From the NCBI RefSeq assembly GCF_021869535.1, contig NW_026262690.1:68937995-69001994 (forward strand): 64,000 nt of DNA, read 5' to 3'. This document shows, piece after piece, positions 22,861-36,045 of the stretch (its first letter is position 1; the number at the start of each line of letters is the position of its first letter). A program made the position numbers and the translations under genes. The notes under the pieces are model-generated. The model did not search any database, was not told the DNA's origin, and saw only the letters and a list, made by a program, of their open reading frames with translations. Source of the DNA: Mytilus californianus. Lineage: Eukaryota > Mollusca > Bivalvia > Mytilida > Mytilidae.

Positions 22861-23260
22861 AAAACGACGAAAATGCAAACAATAAAACACAACATTAAAA
22901 ACTACAAACTGAGCAACACGAACCCCACCAAAAACCGGGTTAATATAAAGTTCTCTGGAAGAGTAAGCAGAAATTTCAGCTCCACATGTAGCACCTGTCG
23001 TATTGTTCATGTTTTTGGTACATATTCGGTGATAAATTTCAATCGGTGATGTTACATGTAAGGAAAAGTGGACAGCACTTGGAACATTTTTCCGCCGTCA
23101 CATGTGGAATAAATAGTCCAACTAACACATCATATATAACCTACGAATGATGGATAGATGAATGGTTGTTTGTTAAACGTCCAGTGGTAAATAAAATGCA
23201 TATACAGGATGAGAATATAATAATGGAATATGAATGTTGACTACACCGACATGCTGAGCC
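22861..23260. repeat. Dispersed bivalve-type repeat fragments
   Basis: 'actgagcaacacgaacccca' (22909) and 'agctccacatgtagcacc' (22977) belong to a common bivalve interspersed repeat. 'gttaaacgtccagtggtaaa' at 23172 is SINE-tail-like sequence. The frames on both strands here (22735-23049) are repeat-derived. Confidence 0.5.
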
Positions 23261-24020
23261 AGATAAATAATAGATCATAATAATAAGAAATCAAATTTTT
23301 TATGAATTATTTATAGAATTTACACAACGCATAAATTCAAAATATACTGGTATCTATTTCAACTTTTGATAATGTTATATTTAGGGAATAAGTGAAAAAA
23401 GATAAGGTGGGTCGGGTAGGTTTGTTTTTTTCCTGGTATCATTACATAATTTGTGATTTATAGAATAAACTGTTTGTTGGAACAAGAGAACAGCTAGTTT
23501 CGTTTTTGTTGGGCTTTTTATTCGGAATGTTTGTTGTGTCACTTATGTTTTTGTTTTGTGATGGGTAGAAAAGGTATTAATAGTATTTTTGAAAATCTTG
23601 AATCACACATTTCGTTTATCCTTTTATCTTACCTACTGCTGCTTTCGAATTTACATCAAATATAGGTCTTGTCTTCAAAGAATGCACCATAGACCGCATT
23701 TTGTTTCTTCAATTACGCTTGTAAACAAACAAATTAATTTCAAGCTGATAAAGTTCTTGGATTTTTTCTTCTGATTAAGAAAACCATTTTCCAGCTTGAC
23801 GAATACATGGTTACCGGGACTTTTATTTTAAAAATATAGTATGTCCCAGATGCTCACCATTGATTCTATGGTGGCGTGCTTATCAAACCAGATGGATTTA
23901 CTCAACATTTCTTCTGATGAACCTAATGAAACAGGAAAGATCTTATCCTTTGACTTCAGGTTCTGTTATATACTAGTAGGTGATGCTCTCTCACTGTATA
24001 ATTAAAAATTTCTGTTGTGT
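23261..24020. other. No gene recognised
   Basis: AT-rich; short frames only. Confidence 0.3.
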
Positions 24021-24049
24021 AAGAGGGGTGGATGGGGGTCCTTCATTTC

Positions 24050-24215
24050 TGTATTCTTTATTTTTTAGGCCATTTTTCACTACTCTTGATTCTTTTTTGC
24101 CCATTATTCTCTATTCTCTATATTTTAGCACCTCCTTATTCTCTATTCTTTATTTTTTGGGTCCATTTTTCTCTATTCTTTATATTTTCTCTCTATTATT
24201 CTCTATTCTGTAAAC
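24050..24215. repeat. Low-complexity TTCTCTATTCTTTATTTT tract
   Basis: Imperfect repeats of 'attctctattctttatttt'. The hydrophobic Phe/Leu-rich frames across it are an artefact of the pyrimidine-rich repeat. Confidence 0.75.
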
Positions 24216-24624
24216 CCCCATACACACCCTCATGTAAAAGAAATCCTTTCGAAGTTCGATGACTGTTTCTCTTATCTATCATTCATTGTCGTTAACATGA
24301 AAACTCATTAAAGATATATGTACCCGACTTATAATTTGGTTCACCAGACGCCATTGCATCTACATAAAACTCGTTTGTCATCAAATGAAAAGTTGGAAAG
24401 CCAAAGCAATTACAAAGTTGAAGAGTATAAATAACTAAAAATTCCGAAAAGTTGTGCAAAATACGATGCAAAATTTAGGCAAGCTATATATATATATTCC
24501 TAGGGTAGAAAAACTTCAATACTTTATTAACAGTAAATTTACAGAAAATGAACATATATCAATTTAAATTCATGTCAGCACCATTGACTACTGCACTGTT
24601 GATACCATTGGAGACGAAATTTTA

Positions 24625-24815
24625 TAATAACCTTAATAAGATATCTAATAAACTAAATAAGTTGTTTAAAAAATATCTAATTTAACTTTTAAGATATCTA
24701 ATTACGTTTAAAAGATATCTTATAAAGTTAATGAGATATCTTATTTATTCAAATTGAATAAGATATCTCATAAAGCATACAAGATATCTTATAAAATTTA
24801 AAAGACATCTTGAAA
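24625..24815. repeat. AAGATATCTTATAAA minisatellite
   Basis: About eight imperfect copies of a unit containing AGATATCT at ~25-30-bp spacing. The core GATATC is itself palindromic. Confidence 0.75.
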
Positions 24816-25339
24816 TTGAATAAATATATAAACAGCTTGCCATATGCTAAATGCACTTTTTCAGATTTACATTCATGAAGAACGTTCAAAACAAAAAAGT
24901 TCCTAGCAGATAATGTATAATTAGAAATTTAACTTTAAAGTTGCCAATACAATCTATCCCTTTTAAGTTAACTAAGCATTAGAGTTGCAACCATAATTTT
25001 GTCCAAATTACTAAATTTATCTATAAAAGTAGATAAAAATGTACATAATAAACCAAGATATGCTAAACATTAACTAATTGGAGGTAAAGTTCACCTATAA
25101 TGGAAAATTCATCATTGATAAATTAAACATCCTGTAAACTTAATTGCTACCTAAATAAATGGAAATCTTTTATTTGTTACTCCTTTTAGAATAATTGATG
25201 ATCACTTCAGCTGCAATTAAACATAAAGTGCTTCTAATCTTGGAAGATAAATTCTGATAAATATTGCACAAGACAAAATGCTACCCAACTTCAGGAATTG
25301 TCTATATGAAGATTCATACACTTTTGCTTTCTTTTGAAT
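24816..25339. other. No gene recognised
   Basis: AT-rich DNA. Confidence 0.3.
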
Positions 25340-27122
25340 CTACAGGCTCGCATGAGCCTGAATCGCTCACCTGGTAAAAATGTTTGACCTAAAAATTCTT
25401 AACAATAATGGCAGCCATTTTTGGCACACTTATGTAAGATGGTAACCAGATCTGATCAAGATCCACTCTGACAATATTATATTTTAAAAATATGATAAAA
25501 TAATTTAAGGATGATAACCGCAGTAGTAGTTAATTGGTGATTTCAATTTTTGTAGGCAATAGTTTCTCTCCATCTATTATAATTTTCAAAATTATAGCCA
25601 AAAATGCACAAAATAGGTATATAAAAAAAATCGTCTTTTAAGGGAAATTACTCCTGGCATTTTATAGCAACATAACTTATTTGTAGATCATTATAGCTTT
25701 TTACAGTTTCTATCAACTATAGTTTTCACCAGAAGTTGGTAAAATCATCATTGAAGGACCATTTCTCATGTAAGTAGTCAACAGAAGATTTCGTACAATT
25801 AGTTTTGAAGTAGTTGTAGAATGTGCCTAGTTGATAATTTTTTCTGTTTAAAGTTCTATATATCTATTATAGTTTTCAATATTATAGTGAAAACAAAGAA
25901 TGGGTAGAAATTGCATTTAAAGGTAATAACACCTATAAAGAGTCGACTGACAATTTTGGCCATGTTGATTAAGTTGTAGATCTCGTTTTGCTGGTAATTT
26001 TTGCCGTTTTAATCTTCCTTCCACCTGTAATATAATTTTCCAAGTTGATAGCCAAAATCTGTGAAATTTGCTAAAAATTGACAATTTAGGAGCAATAGCT
26101 CCAAAATATTTCTTAAAATTTAAGATTGAAATTGATCTGCTAATTTTTTGCATGCCAGTCTTTGTCTCGCCTGCGACAAAAGTTGTGGAAAGCAAGACAT
26201 AGGGATTGCTTTTCTGGCGACGGTGGTGGTGTCAACAATTGTTAAGTTTTCTGCTCAAGTTAATTTGATAGGAACTGATTGTGATATATCATTGATATTT
26301 GATAAAAAAGTTGCAATACTATCAGTACATATCAGTTTGATGACGATTTCTAGGCCCTGCCCCGTAGGTCATAGTCCAACAACTTTGAAATAATTAGCAA
26401 TTCTCAATGTTAAGTTTTCTGCTCAAGTTGGTTTGATAAGAACTACTTTTGATAGATCATTGATATTTAATATGACTTTGCATTACTATCAGTACATATC
26501 AGTTTGACGTTTATTTTGAGGCCCTGCCCCCTAAGTCATGTTCCAGGGACTTTGACTCAATAAGCAATTTTCAATGTTAAGTTTACTGCTCAAGTTAGGT
26601 TGATAGGATCTACTTGTGATAGATCAATGATATTTTGTATGAAGTCGCATTACTATCAGTACATATCTGTTTGACGACTATTTTGAGGCCGTGGCCCCTA
26701 GGTCCAGTGACTTTGAAATAATTAGCAATTTTCAATGTTAAGTTTTCTGCTTAAGTCACTTTGATTAGAACTTCTTGTGACAGATCAATGATATTTAGTA
26801 TAAAGTTGCATTACTATCAGTACATCTCAGTTTGTCGACCATTTCTAGGCCCTGCCCACAAGTTCATGGTCCAGTGACTTTGAATTAATAAGCAATGTTG
26901 CTGGCCATCAGATTCTTTTTCTGAATTTCATGTGGACAGGCGAGACATATCTCTGTGTCATCAGTTTATGCCCTAACTGTTTTAGTTTTTAGATGTAAGC
27001 CAAAAACTGTGGTTGTATCCATGTTCTTCTTTTACAATTTATAAACTAGACATTCTAAGGAACATTCACACACAATCTGTTCAGTAGTTTTGGACCTTTT
27101 GGTCAAGGTGAGCTTAAAAGGA
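25340..27122 (+). mobile_element. Pearl-like element, family D, copy 4, with nested family E
   Basis: The head has the palindrome CAGGCTCGCATGAGCCTG and 'cgctcacctgg'. Several ~160-bp cores follow ('ttagggcaataactcc'-type), and the tail AAGGTGAGCTT lies at 27105-27115. It is interrupted by a family E element at 26161-26948. Confidence 0.75.
26161..26948 (+). mobile_element. Pearl-like element, family E, copy 1 (nested)
   Basis: Perfect 11-bp inverted ends TGTCTCGCCTG (26163-26173) and CAGGCGAGACA (26937-26947). Between them are four ~165-bp cores, each with 'tgttaagttttctgctcaag' followed by 'ctatcagtacatatcagttt'. The frame at 26148-26393 is core-derived. Inserted in family D copy 4. Confidence 0.75.
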
Positions 27123-30100
27123 ATGATGAATATTATTTGGATTGACTTTAAAATTTCGATTCATAGACTATGTAATTGTTCTTAATCTAAGGATGAAGCT
27201 ACCTCAGACAAAATTGAATTCACAGTTTTAGATGTTCTATTTAACCATTTGATCTCAAATATTTTATATTTTTGACAATTTTTAGAGGTTTTAAAAAATT
27301 ATGTGTTACTACTGGGGTACTTAAATGAAAACTATAAGTAAGTTTGCACTCAATGTATTCACCATGGAGGCACTGGATATCAACCAAGTATCATAAAAAC
27401 AAAATATTGCCACATGAAAACATAAATCAGTTTAGTAATTAGATTTTAATTTCAAAATATAAGTATGTATACACACAACAAAGACACAATCACTCTTTTT
27501 GCACCATAACTACACCACTAATATCTAAAGTGAACAGTGAACTTATCCCAAATGCTAAATGTAAACATTTATGAGTCTATATTTTAATTAAGGCTATACC
27601 TAATTATGATGACGGAGGCTGTTGGGGGAAAAAAAACCCAAAAACATAAATATAGATGTTCCAAAGCAAAAAACAAATCACTGAATACAATTCATATTTT
27701 TCTGCAAACAGAATAAATGTTTTAAGAAACACAAAATTGTCCCACATGACAGTCTATAGTTGACTGAAAGAAATTAAAAACTAATTTGTCTTAGGCCATA
27801 ACGAAAAAAATCCTAGATTCTCTAACAACCCTGACCCTGATTTTTTAAGAGTCAAAAAAATATTTATTATGATTTCTAGCTATTTTCTTTCATTTTGCTA
27901 GAGGTTTTTATTAAAATGGTAAACAATAAAAAAAAAAAATAAACCCCCACCCTCCTCAAATTTAAAAAAAAAAGTGTGACAAAAACATGTTAACTTTTTT
28001 CTGGTTCACTTAGTGGGCTTAAAGGATACAAAACAGATTACCCTGTATTAACAGTTGTACAAAAGTGCATACATTAAAATGAAGTACATGATTAATCTGA
28101 TTATCTTTCTTGAAAACTATCTAATTCAACAGTTTAAAGCACTCTTTTTCCCTGGTTACCAGCAGGGTTGTTTCTTGTACAGAAAGCTGAAGCAAATTTA
28201 ATGGACTAGTTAAGTTTTAAAAGAATGGCCTTCTTAACTTGGAAAGATAATTTTGTAAAAAAAAAAAGTAACTAATATGCAGCCGTATTTAAGTTTTGAA
28301 ATTGTGTATAAAAATCAAGTTGTACAAATTTTAAAAAAAACTTCAGCCTGCACTTGTCATGCTTGTGTAGACATTATCTATGTTTACACTGTTAAGTAAT
28401 TTGTTTAGATTAGACAAAACAACAAAGCACACATTCAAAGAAAGAAAAACTGTGTTTGAAAATGATTGCATATGAATAATAAAGTGAACATTTCTAACAA
28501 TAAAAATTGACATAAAAGTGCAATGTTATATAGTTTGTAATATGTCTCATTAAAATTTTCTTGCAGCTCTACTGTATGAAAACGGTTTAAATTGAAAAAA
28601 TAAAAGATAAAACTGAAGCTGTGTTATTCACATTATCTTAATTTTATGTATAATAGTTCTAAAATGGTTACTTATGCTAAGCACTATATTCAAAACAACT
28701 TGCTAGCAGTATTCAAATTAACCACTTGCATTGCATTAGTTACAGAAAAAAAAATGATTAGCACTTTTGTTTTTATTTAACAAATTAATAAATAAATCAC
28801 AATGTAGAAAAAAAATCAACAAGAAAGCATACATTCATACATTCACACAATAATCACAACTCTTTCATCAATTAACAATATCAGCAAAACTATATATGAT
28901 GTTTCACCTGTTTTCTTATTTTTAATTTTCATAAAATCAACAAATAAGTTTAAACATACAAAGAAATATAAGTACTGGGTAGTTTTTCTTTGGTCAGAAT
29001 TTAGCAGAAAACACATCAGATATGGTGGTAATACCCATTGCCATTTAACACTCTTTCTTCTTTACTAATGACTTATGGACCTAACACTCTGATTCCTATA
29101 TGTTAAGCCAATTTTCCAGCTTCTAATAACTTCAAATTGGGAGAAAGTTTTATCATAACCATTATTTTGAACATTATTCTCCCATACCACCCATAATAAT
29201 GGCAGGAGTAAAATGTTGATCAGATAATTCTACTTTTAAGAGTTTGAATTTAAGATCTCAGGTTTCGAAAACATGTCTTAAGGATAAATATTTTGTTAAT
29301 TAACCTTATCAATTGCAAAATTCTAATTTGACATCCTGTTTTACGCATGGTGGTATGTTCCATATTCAAATACTCAATAAACAATTACTGACGAATATTT
29401 CATACAAATATGTACATGAAAACATTATAAACAACAAATGAAATTTTATTTTCTTTATTCTAATATTGAAGATGCAGCAGTTCAAAAGTTAATAAATAAC
29501 AAGATTATGCATCCATAGGACATCATGCCTGCTCACACTATCACATTTCCATGTTCAGTGAACCACAAAACCTGGGTTAAAACCCTAATTTGGCATACAT
29601 ATATTAAACAGTTCAGTTCATAATGAACAAGTGTACTACGGTTCAAGTTGATGTGATCAGACTTCTTTCAACCAAAACTTTAACATGTGAAGGACAGACA
29701 AACAAACGGATGTACAGCAGGACATAAGAACTGTTTTCAAGGGCATATTCTTATTGTACAATGGATTTTGATAGTTTTGTTATGAAATTTATTTAACATA
29801 TAGTTTTCATTATGTACAACTATTTCAAATAAATATTTTTATAACTTTCTCTTTTTATCACTATATTTTAAAAATAAATATTAAATGCACCATCTTGTAT
29901 ATGTAGTAAATAAACTGTGTTAATTTTTCCATGATATTGTTTTTGTTTTAAATTTACTTGACCAAAAGTTAAATCATATAGTTGTTTATATAACAAATCA
30001 CAAGTTACCAACAAATACTTGAAGATATGATTACAAATTATTTATATACAAGATACAAGAATGTGTTCTTGGATTGAGTATTTGAGAATAAGCTAAAGAT

Positions 30101-30636
30101 CAACATTTCATACCTCAGTTCTTGCTTGAAACAAGCTGTCATGGGACTAATACAAGGTATCTCAATAATAATTTAAAGATTCAGTTATTCTTCTTCAGAA
30201 AAATACAAATTATTGCTATCTTTAAAAATTCCCTAAAGAATAAAACATAAAATTATGATGAACAACTTGTAAATTTAACAATTATTAATGAATGATATCA
30301 ATAGTTTCATAAATTTATTCAAGACCCTCAATTTGTTGGAATTATGTTTGTTTATACATGCTATAATCTTATTTGAGGTAAAAAGTTCATATACTACTAA
30401 GTTCTAATATTTTCATAGAATTTACATAATAAAGCATCAAAAAGTCATATAGATAAATCTGAATTATTCACATATTAAATTTCTTTTTCATTATTTCAAA
30501 TTTATATAATTTTTACATATAAGACTAGATGAAAAGGAATGTTTGGAATTGTTTGTTTAAACAAAGATATGTTTTTACTAATCTTGTGTCATATTTGCAC
30601 CCTTCATGTTAAGTTACTATAGCCACTGTATCCCTG
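27123..30636. other. AT-rich 3' flank of LAMP, likely including its long 3' UTR
   Basis: Almost free of the repeat families that fill the rest of the window. There is no open frame longer than ~60 codons. It lies directly downstream of the LAMP stop codon on the minus strand, so part of it is probably 3' UTR. I could not fix a polyadenylation site because candidate AATAAA signals are many. Confidence 0.5.
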
Positions 30637-30785
30637 TTACACCTGTTCATATCCAGACTGTCTACTTCTCTTACGACCAATAAGGTAAGCTATCAGTACT
30701 ATAACAACCAATCCAGCAAGAGCAGCACCTACAGCTATCGGTACTACAGAGTTGGTGTCGGAGTCAGCGGAGCATTCTGATATAC
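30637..30785 (-). CDS. LAMP1: LAMP coding exon 8: C-terminus, transmembrane helix, sorting tail
   Basis: Encodes from the end of Gly434 to the stop (TAA at 30639-30637). It contains Cys438, the last cysteine of LAMP domain 2; a hydrophobic helix at about residues 447-469 starting [12 protein letters not shown]; the stop-transfer GRKRSR; and the final SGYEQV. The GY motif eight residues after the membrane is the spacing used by AP complexes for lysosomal delivery. The acceptor is TTACAG before 30785, and phase 1 joins from exon 7. Confidence 0.95.
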
Positions 30786-30834
30786 CTGTAATAAGATTAT
30801 GATATAATAAGGTGGAAAAAAGGGATGTAACATT

Positions 30835-31165
30835 AACTGAATTTCTAACTCTGTATGCGAGTTTTGGTTCTTAGCATTGTGTATAATTTTCATTAAATTT
30901 GAATGTGGCAAACTGAAGTAAGAGTGTGGAAACGAAATGTTTTTTTATTTCAAGTTATAAAGGGACATAACTCTAGATCAGTCAGTGACTCAATGCCCAA
31001 ATTGGAACTCTGCGAGTTTTGGTTCTTAGCATTGTGTATGAGTTTCATAAAATTTGGATGAGAAAAACTTGAGTTAGAGTGCGGGAATGGGAAAATGGGA
31101 CAGAGGGATAGACAGTCAAGGGAAAAACTTGATGCCCCCTTCGCCTAGCGACAGGGCATACAAAT
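30835..31165 (+). repeat. Pearl-like repeat, family C, partial, in a LAMP intron
   Basis: One and a half family C cores ('ataaagggacataactctag', 'tgtatgagtttcataaaatt') end in the terminal hairpin ATGCCCCCTTCGCC..AGGGCAT at 31128-31151. The head is missing. Confidence 0.7.
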
Positions 31166-31437
31166 ATATTGAAACCTTATATGCCAAATTAAAGACACAA
31201 ACACATTTATCAAAATTTCATCATTTAAATACAAATCCAGGAAATCTGAGGATTCTTACTTAAAACTCACTATAACCTTATGAACCTCATTGCAAGTTAT
31301 ATTAGTTAAGTCTTTATTTAGGCACAATGCAATAAAATAATATTGATATATTTATTAAACACGTTATAACACATGGTAGAAAATTTTCAGATATTTAGAA
31401 AATTTTTAGAAGTCGTTGGTTTACAAGTTTGACCTAC

Positions 31438-31611
31438 CAGAACTTTTAAATTCTGTAATATTTTTTTGGAAGGCAGCATATTGTAAGTTGTATGTTCTCA
31501 TATTAACTCCATCCATCACTTCCAAATCACTTTTATCATTACACTTGTAGCTTCCATCTTTATCTGCAGCAAACTGACTCTTTGTAAATGTTTTCCTCAC
31601 TGATAGGGTTA
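31438..31611 (-). CDS. LAMP1: LAMP coding exon 7
   Basis: Residues ~376-434, the C-terminal half of LAMP domain 2: VTLSVRKTFTKSQFAADKDG, then YKCNDKSDLEV (Cys399), then a strand ending QYAAFQKNITEF. Acceptor TTTTCACAG, donor TCTG|GTAGGT. 174 nt, phase 1 on both sides. NIT is a sequon. Confidence 0.95.
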
Positions 31612-32419
31612 CTGTGAAAAAAAGGTATGTATAAGTTAAGAATGATCTTGACTACTGACTTTTTTTGTAAATCAAACTGAAAACAAATTGATAATATTTT
31701 TCCTTGAGAAGAAGCAGTCCATGGAAATTATTCAGACTAACTGCCTTACTTTTCTCACTTTACATTGGTTGATGATTACATGGTAGCTATGAAAAGACAT
31801 TTTGATAGGTAGGAACTTCTAATGGATTATTCAGTATTTGCAAAAAAAATGAAAGATGAAAGATGGGAAAATATTCAAACACTATCAAGAGAACTTGACT
31901 GTAAATCTCTGATACCCATGTGTAAAATTTCTAGTCATCTCTGCCTTGTATTACCTTCCTATATCCCCAGACAACTTACCAAAGGGAATTATCAAACTGA
32001 AGAAATCCACTACATTTTTTTAAGTATATTGGTGATTTGAATTTTTGTAATGCCCTTGGCCGTATGTTACTTTAACTATTATACAAGCTCATCATATTAA
32101 GCATAGTAAAAATGGTTTAAAGACTCAAGAGGCAAGGTTTAATTCTGATAGGCCATATTACCATACCTGCCAACTTTTGGAAATCCAAATTGGGGTTTTA
32201 CAGCGCAACAACAATTTCAAAGGTTACAAATTTTAGAAGAGTATTTTGTGCATGCTGTTTTGTACTGTAGAAAAAGTGTCATATCGTTTTTTATATGCTA
32301 TACTGATGATGAGCTAATGCACTTTTCTACATTTTATTTGCATGATTTTTGTGCTTATATTATTGTGTAGAAAAGATGAACATGTAGCTAGAATAACCAG
32401 GAAATATTTTCTTGTATAG

Positions 32420-33075
32420 CAGTCTGTGCCAAACTCTTTTGGTTTCTGTCTGACATTCGGTCAGACAGTGTTGTAGGTTTTCTGACCAAACAGATTGTTG
32501 TCTGTTCAATTAGTTAAGCTTATTTTGTTGTTTATGTTTTTAAATGTACTGTGTTGTTTTATGATGATATTCATGGTAAAAAATTGCATTTCAGGAAAGC
32601 AGTTGAAAAGTTTTTATTAAATAAAAATAATTGTTTCAAAGTAATATTCAGATTAATAAAAAATTACAATATTATAAAATCCCCCCCTTAAAAAATAATA
32701 AAAATAAATGTATGTAAAGAAAGTACATGTATATATACACCAGTATTTGCAGTTTCACTTTTTTCCCAAGATAAGTTACTTTAGTATTCATTATTTTAAT
32801 AAATTCAAATGGCACTCCAATCTCAGCTATTTATCAAATTGAAATCCTTCACTTGCCAATGGGCGACCGCTTATTTCAAATCCTGAACATACTTCAGAGT
32901 AAACATTTTACCCAGAAGTTTTCATTTCTATCGATCTTTGCGCACAAAAAGTAAGTCACAGAACCAAGTCGGTGAAAATACCGGACATACAGATCAGAAT
33001 TGACATATGATTTGGCAGACCTGCATCTATTTCATCGGTCAGGAACATCATACCGACAGCGTTTGGCACAGACTG
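32420..33075. mobile_element. Inverted-repeat-bounded segment (CAGTCTGTGCCAAAC)
   Basis: CAGTCTGTGCCAAAC at 32420-32434 and GTTTGGCACAGACTG at 33061-33075 are perfect 15-bp inverted complements 656 bp apart in a LAMP intron. Smaller foldbacks occur inside ('tgacattcggtcagaca'). There is no transposase and no target duplication could be matched, so the call as a transposon is provisional. Confidence 0.6.
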
Positions 33076-33651
33076 AATAGGAATATTTATCTGATTCCTT
33101 GTAAAAAATATCAATGACAACACTGTATGATCTGTTACAATAAGAAGATTGTCCATGAGCGACTATTTATTATGTTTATGGTAGCACTGCATCTTTGATG
33201 TCAATCAGTCATGCTTTTCATTTTAAGCTGTGTAAGATCCTTCATGCAGATGAAAATTCATCTGCCATGATCACGATTTTTACAATTCTGACATACAGAC
33301 AGAGAAATACAACTCAAAGGTTCTAAACAAGTTAATGACACTAGAATTTAATATGCTGAAAGAAATTGCAATATTGTAGATTCATTTTTATTTAGTGGGA
33401 AACAATATTTTTGTGGACTTCATGGGTAAAGGTAAACCCAGAATTCAAATATTTAACCAAGTAAACATTTTCTGTATGCCTTTATGCAAAATTTTGCAAA
33501 AATAGGAAATCAAATACCCACAAAAATACATTTGTTTCTTAGATCCATGAAAATTGTTATCCATAACAACAAATGAATCAACAGTATCTTTTGAGGTCTA
33601 CAGTATGTTTTTGCTGTTACTGAACATATATCGGCTTTCATTTTAATTTAC

Positions 33652-33880
33652 CTGGTTTGTCAATATCAGGAAACAATTCTTTATTTAAATCGAATTTTAT
33701 ATCCACATCTGAGAAGTAATACCCAGTGTCCGTTTTTGTGAAGGTCATTAGAATGGTGGATGTCTTATAAAAAGTGATGGTCATGGTCTCAGTCGTATTT
33801 GATGCATCACAGTCTCCAGCAAATTCTGTATCATTGCTTTTGTCCTCTTTATGGATACCAAGTGTCTTTGTAACATTAGT
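33652..33880 (-). CDS. LAMP1: LAMP coding exon 6
   Basis: Residues 300-376. Begins TNVTKTLGIHKED, contains FAGDCDAS (Cys323), TTETMTITFYKTSTILMTF and a strand TGYYFSDVDIKFDL. Acceptor ATTGTAG; donor CCAG|GTAAAT. Phase 0 in, phase 1 out. Sequons NVT, NDT and NTT. Confidence 0.95.
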
Positions 33881-34279
33881 CTACAATATAATAACTCAGG
33901 TTAAGTCTAAGTACCAGACATTTCTTAGTATTTTATCTTTTTCCATTATCTGTTAAAATGTTGTCCTTGATATTTTTCAGAAAAAGGTAAAAACTATAAA
34001 CTTTAATATTAAATATATAAAACATCTATGAATTTTCAAACTTTCTTTATACCGTAAAAAGAATTTGAATATCCAAAGGGAGGAAACATCTGATTTTATT
34101 CAATCAACTTTTTGTGTACTGTTAATTTCTAACTAAAAAATTCAAAAGAAACCAAAAGATAATAAATTAATTAAGTTGACATAGATTTATCAACTATGCA
34201 CAAATTGTCACCAAGGCATCAAACAACCTTTTTTTCTTAGAATCTTAAATTAGACATCCTAGATTTCAATACTACTTAC

Positions 34280-34638
34280 TCCTTTGACAGGAATAGGTAA
34301 GGTGAATTCAATTCCTGCTTTGAACATTAGACAAGTTCCATTTCCATTGGATGCTTTGTATGTGTTGACATCAGGGGAACCAGGTTTAGGCATTTTTGCA
34401 GTAGTAGTTGGCTGTGCTGGTGTTGTTGGTGGTGCTTCAGATGTAGATTCATTAGTTGGTGGTTTTGTTGTTGGTGCTTCGGATGTAGATTCATTAGTTG
34501 GTGGTTTTGTTGTTGGCTGAGTTGTTGCTGGTGGTGCCTCTGATGTTGTATCCTTGTTTTTCTCGGTTGTTTGAGCTGGTGCTTGTGATGTCATAGCTGC
34601 TTCTGTTGTGATACCATCTATTGCTGTACAATCCTCAG
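34280..34638 (-). CDS. LAMP1: LAMP coding exon 5: hinge and start of domain 2
   Basis: Largest exon (359 nt), residues 180-299. It begins AEDC (Cys183, closing domain 1), then a mucin-like hinge rich in Thr, Pro, Ser and Gln. The hinge includes two in-frame 14-residue repeats (TKPPTNESTSEAP(T/P)), and the exon ends with NGNGTCLMFKAGIEFTLPIP (Cys282, start of domain 2). In the family the hinge carries dense O-glycans that protect against lysosomal proteases. Donor KG|GTAAGT, phase 0. The longest open frame extends slightly past the donor into the intron; the splice junction sets the true end. Confidence 0.95.
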
Positions 34639-36045
34639 CTGAAAAAAGTAAAAAAATGTCTAATTACAGTCAAACTTTATTATAAAGGTCAGCCTCGGGA
34701 ACCAAGAAAACTGACCTTATAAGAGAGGTGACCATTGAATCGAGGTTTAATTACACATGTATTATTACAGCAAACAAGAAGAGGGTGACTGGAAAAGACT
34801 GTTTTCATAATATAGGGGTGACCTTTATAGCAGGTTTGACTGTATATTATGGATGCTTTTGAAGAAAATTTGCATCATGATTTTTTTTTTAAATATTTTG
34901 TTCATTATGACAATGAATGCATGTTTTCCCATAAATTGTACAACACACTATACTGCTACCTACAAACCACATGGCCTAATGTTACAATGTATACCCATAT
35001 TCTTCTGTTATAAGGTATTGGTAACATTTTAAACATGAATAACTCTCTGTTGAGATGGATGATTTAGAAGTAGAAAATATTCTCAAAGGTTGAGTGAAGA
35101 GTTGTTTTATGAGGATTTGATCTCTCATGAAAAGACCCATTTAAAAGACAACTTTCTTATAGAATATATTTTGTTCTGAACATCTCATCTATAATTTATT
35201 TCATCAAAGTTCATGACTCTTTAATACAATGATAAATAAATATACACATCAATATTAATTAAAGGAACTTGATTTTACTTTATATCTATCTATATATTAT
35301 ATATATAGTCAACAGGATGTATTTTAATCATCAATATATTGCACAAATGATTAGATAATCTACCTTATTATCTATATAAATCATAAGTAAACAATCCTGA
35401 TCAGTGTTTATTCAGTCTATTTGCAATATTTATAAATCATTTATCTCATTTTGAATAATTTTCTGTTTCAGAGTAATATATATTCAAAATTTTCATAATG
35501 ATTAATTTGAACTGTTTAAATATGGATACATGTACATCATGTACATATACATAACAGATACATCATGTACATATACATAACAGATACATCAACATACTCT
35601 ACTAAATCATCAATATAGCAGTTCTATCAATGTATTACTTTAGTAACCACCATATATCTATTAGAAGGTTATACATGTCATACATTATACAAGTATTAGT
35701 CAAGGGGACAGCTGTTACTTGGTTCAATAATATACAATTATAAATTTGATCAATAAAATGCAATAACTTGGGGAAAAATCTCTTACTTGAGCTAATATTT
35801 TATCTTTAAAGTTATCTTTTTCAACAAAAATTTTGTAAAATATCATCTTGTCACAAATCAACTTTTTTCAACACTTTTTACAAAGAGGATATCTCATAAT
35901 GACATGGTTATGGTCACTTAGTTTTAGATTATACTTTGGAGTTTGCGAGTTAATAGTTAAAGACCTATATTCCAAACTTAACCAAAGTCACTCAAGCATG
36001 TAATGTAAATAATAGCGACCTAATGTAGCTGAAGGCATTATTCTA
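34639..36045. other. LAMP intron, AT-rich, no recognised repeat
   Basis: Contains a short inverted patch at about 34690-34840 and 'catcatgtacatatacataa' duplicated near 35536 and 35566. Otherwise nothing. Confidence 0.35.

Noticed and set aside
22735..23049. 104-residue plus-strand frame and 89-residue minus-strand frame
   Set aside because: Both lie across a dispersed bivalve repeat, have no domain and overlap each other.
24032..24262. Phe/Leu-rich frames suggesting a membrane protein
   Set aside because: Produced by the TTCTCTATTC low-complexity tract.
32956..33156. 66-residue minus-strand frame in a LAMP intron
   Set aside because: Crosses the right inverted repeat of the 32420-33075 segment and resembles no family I know.
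34284..34520. Plus-strand open frame opposite the LAMP hinge (Gly/Val-rich)
   Set aside because: It is the antisense shadow of the Pro/Thr-rich coding repeat.
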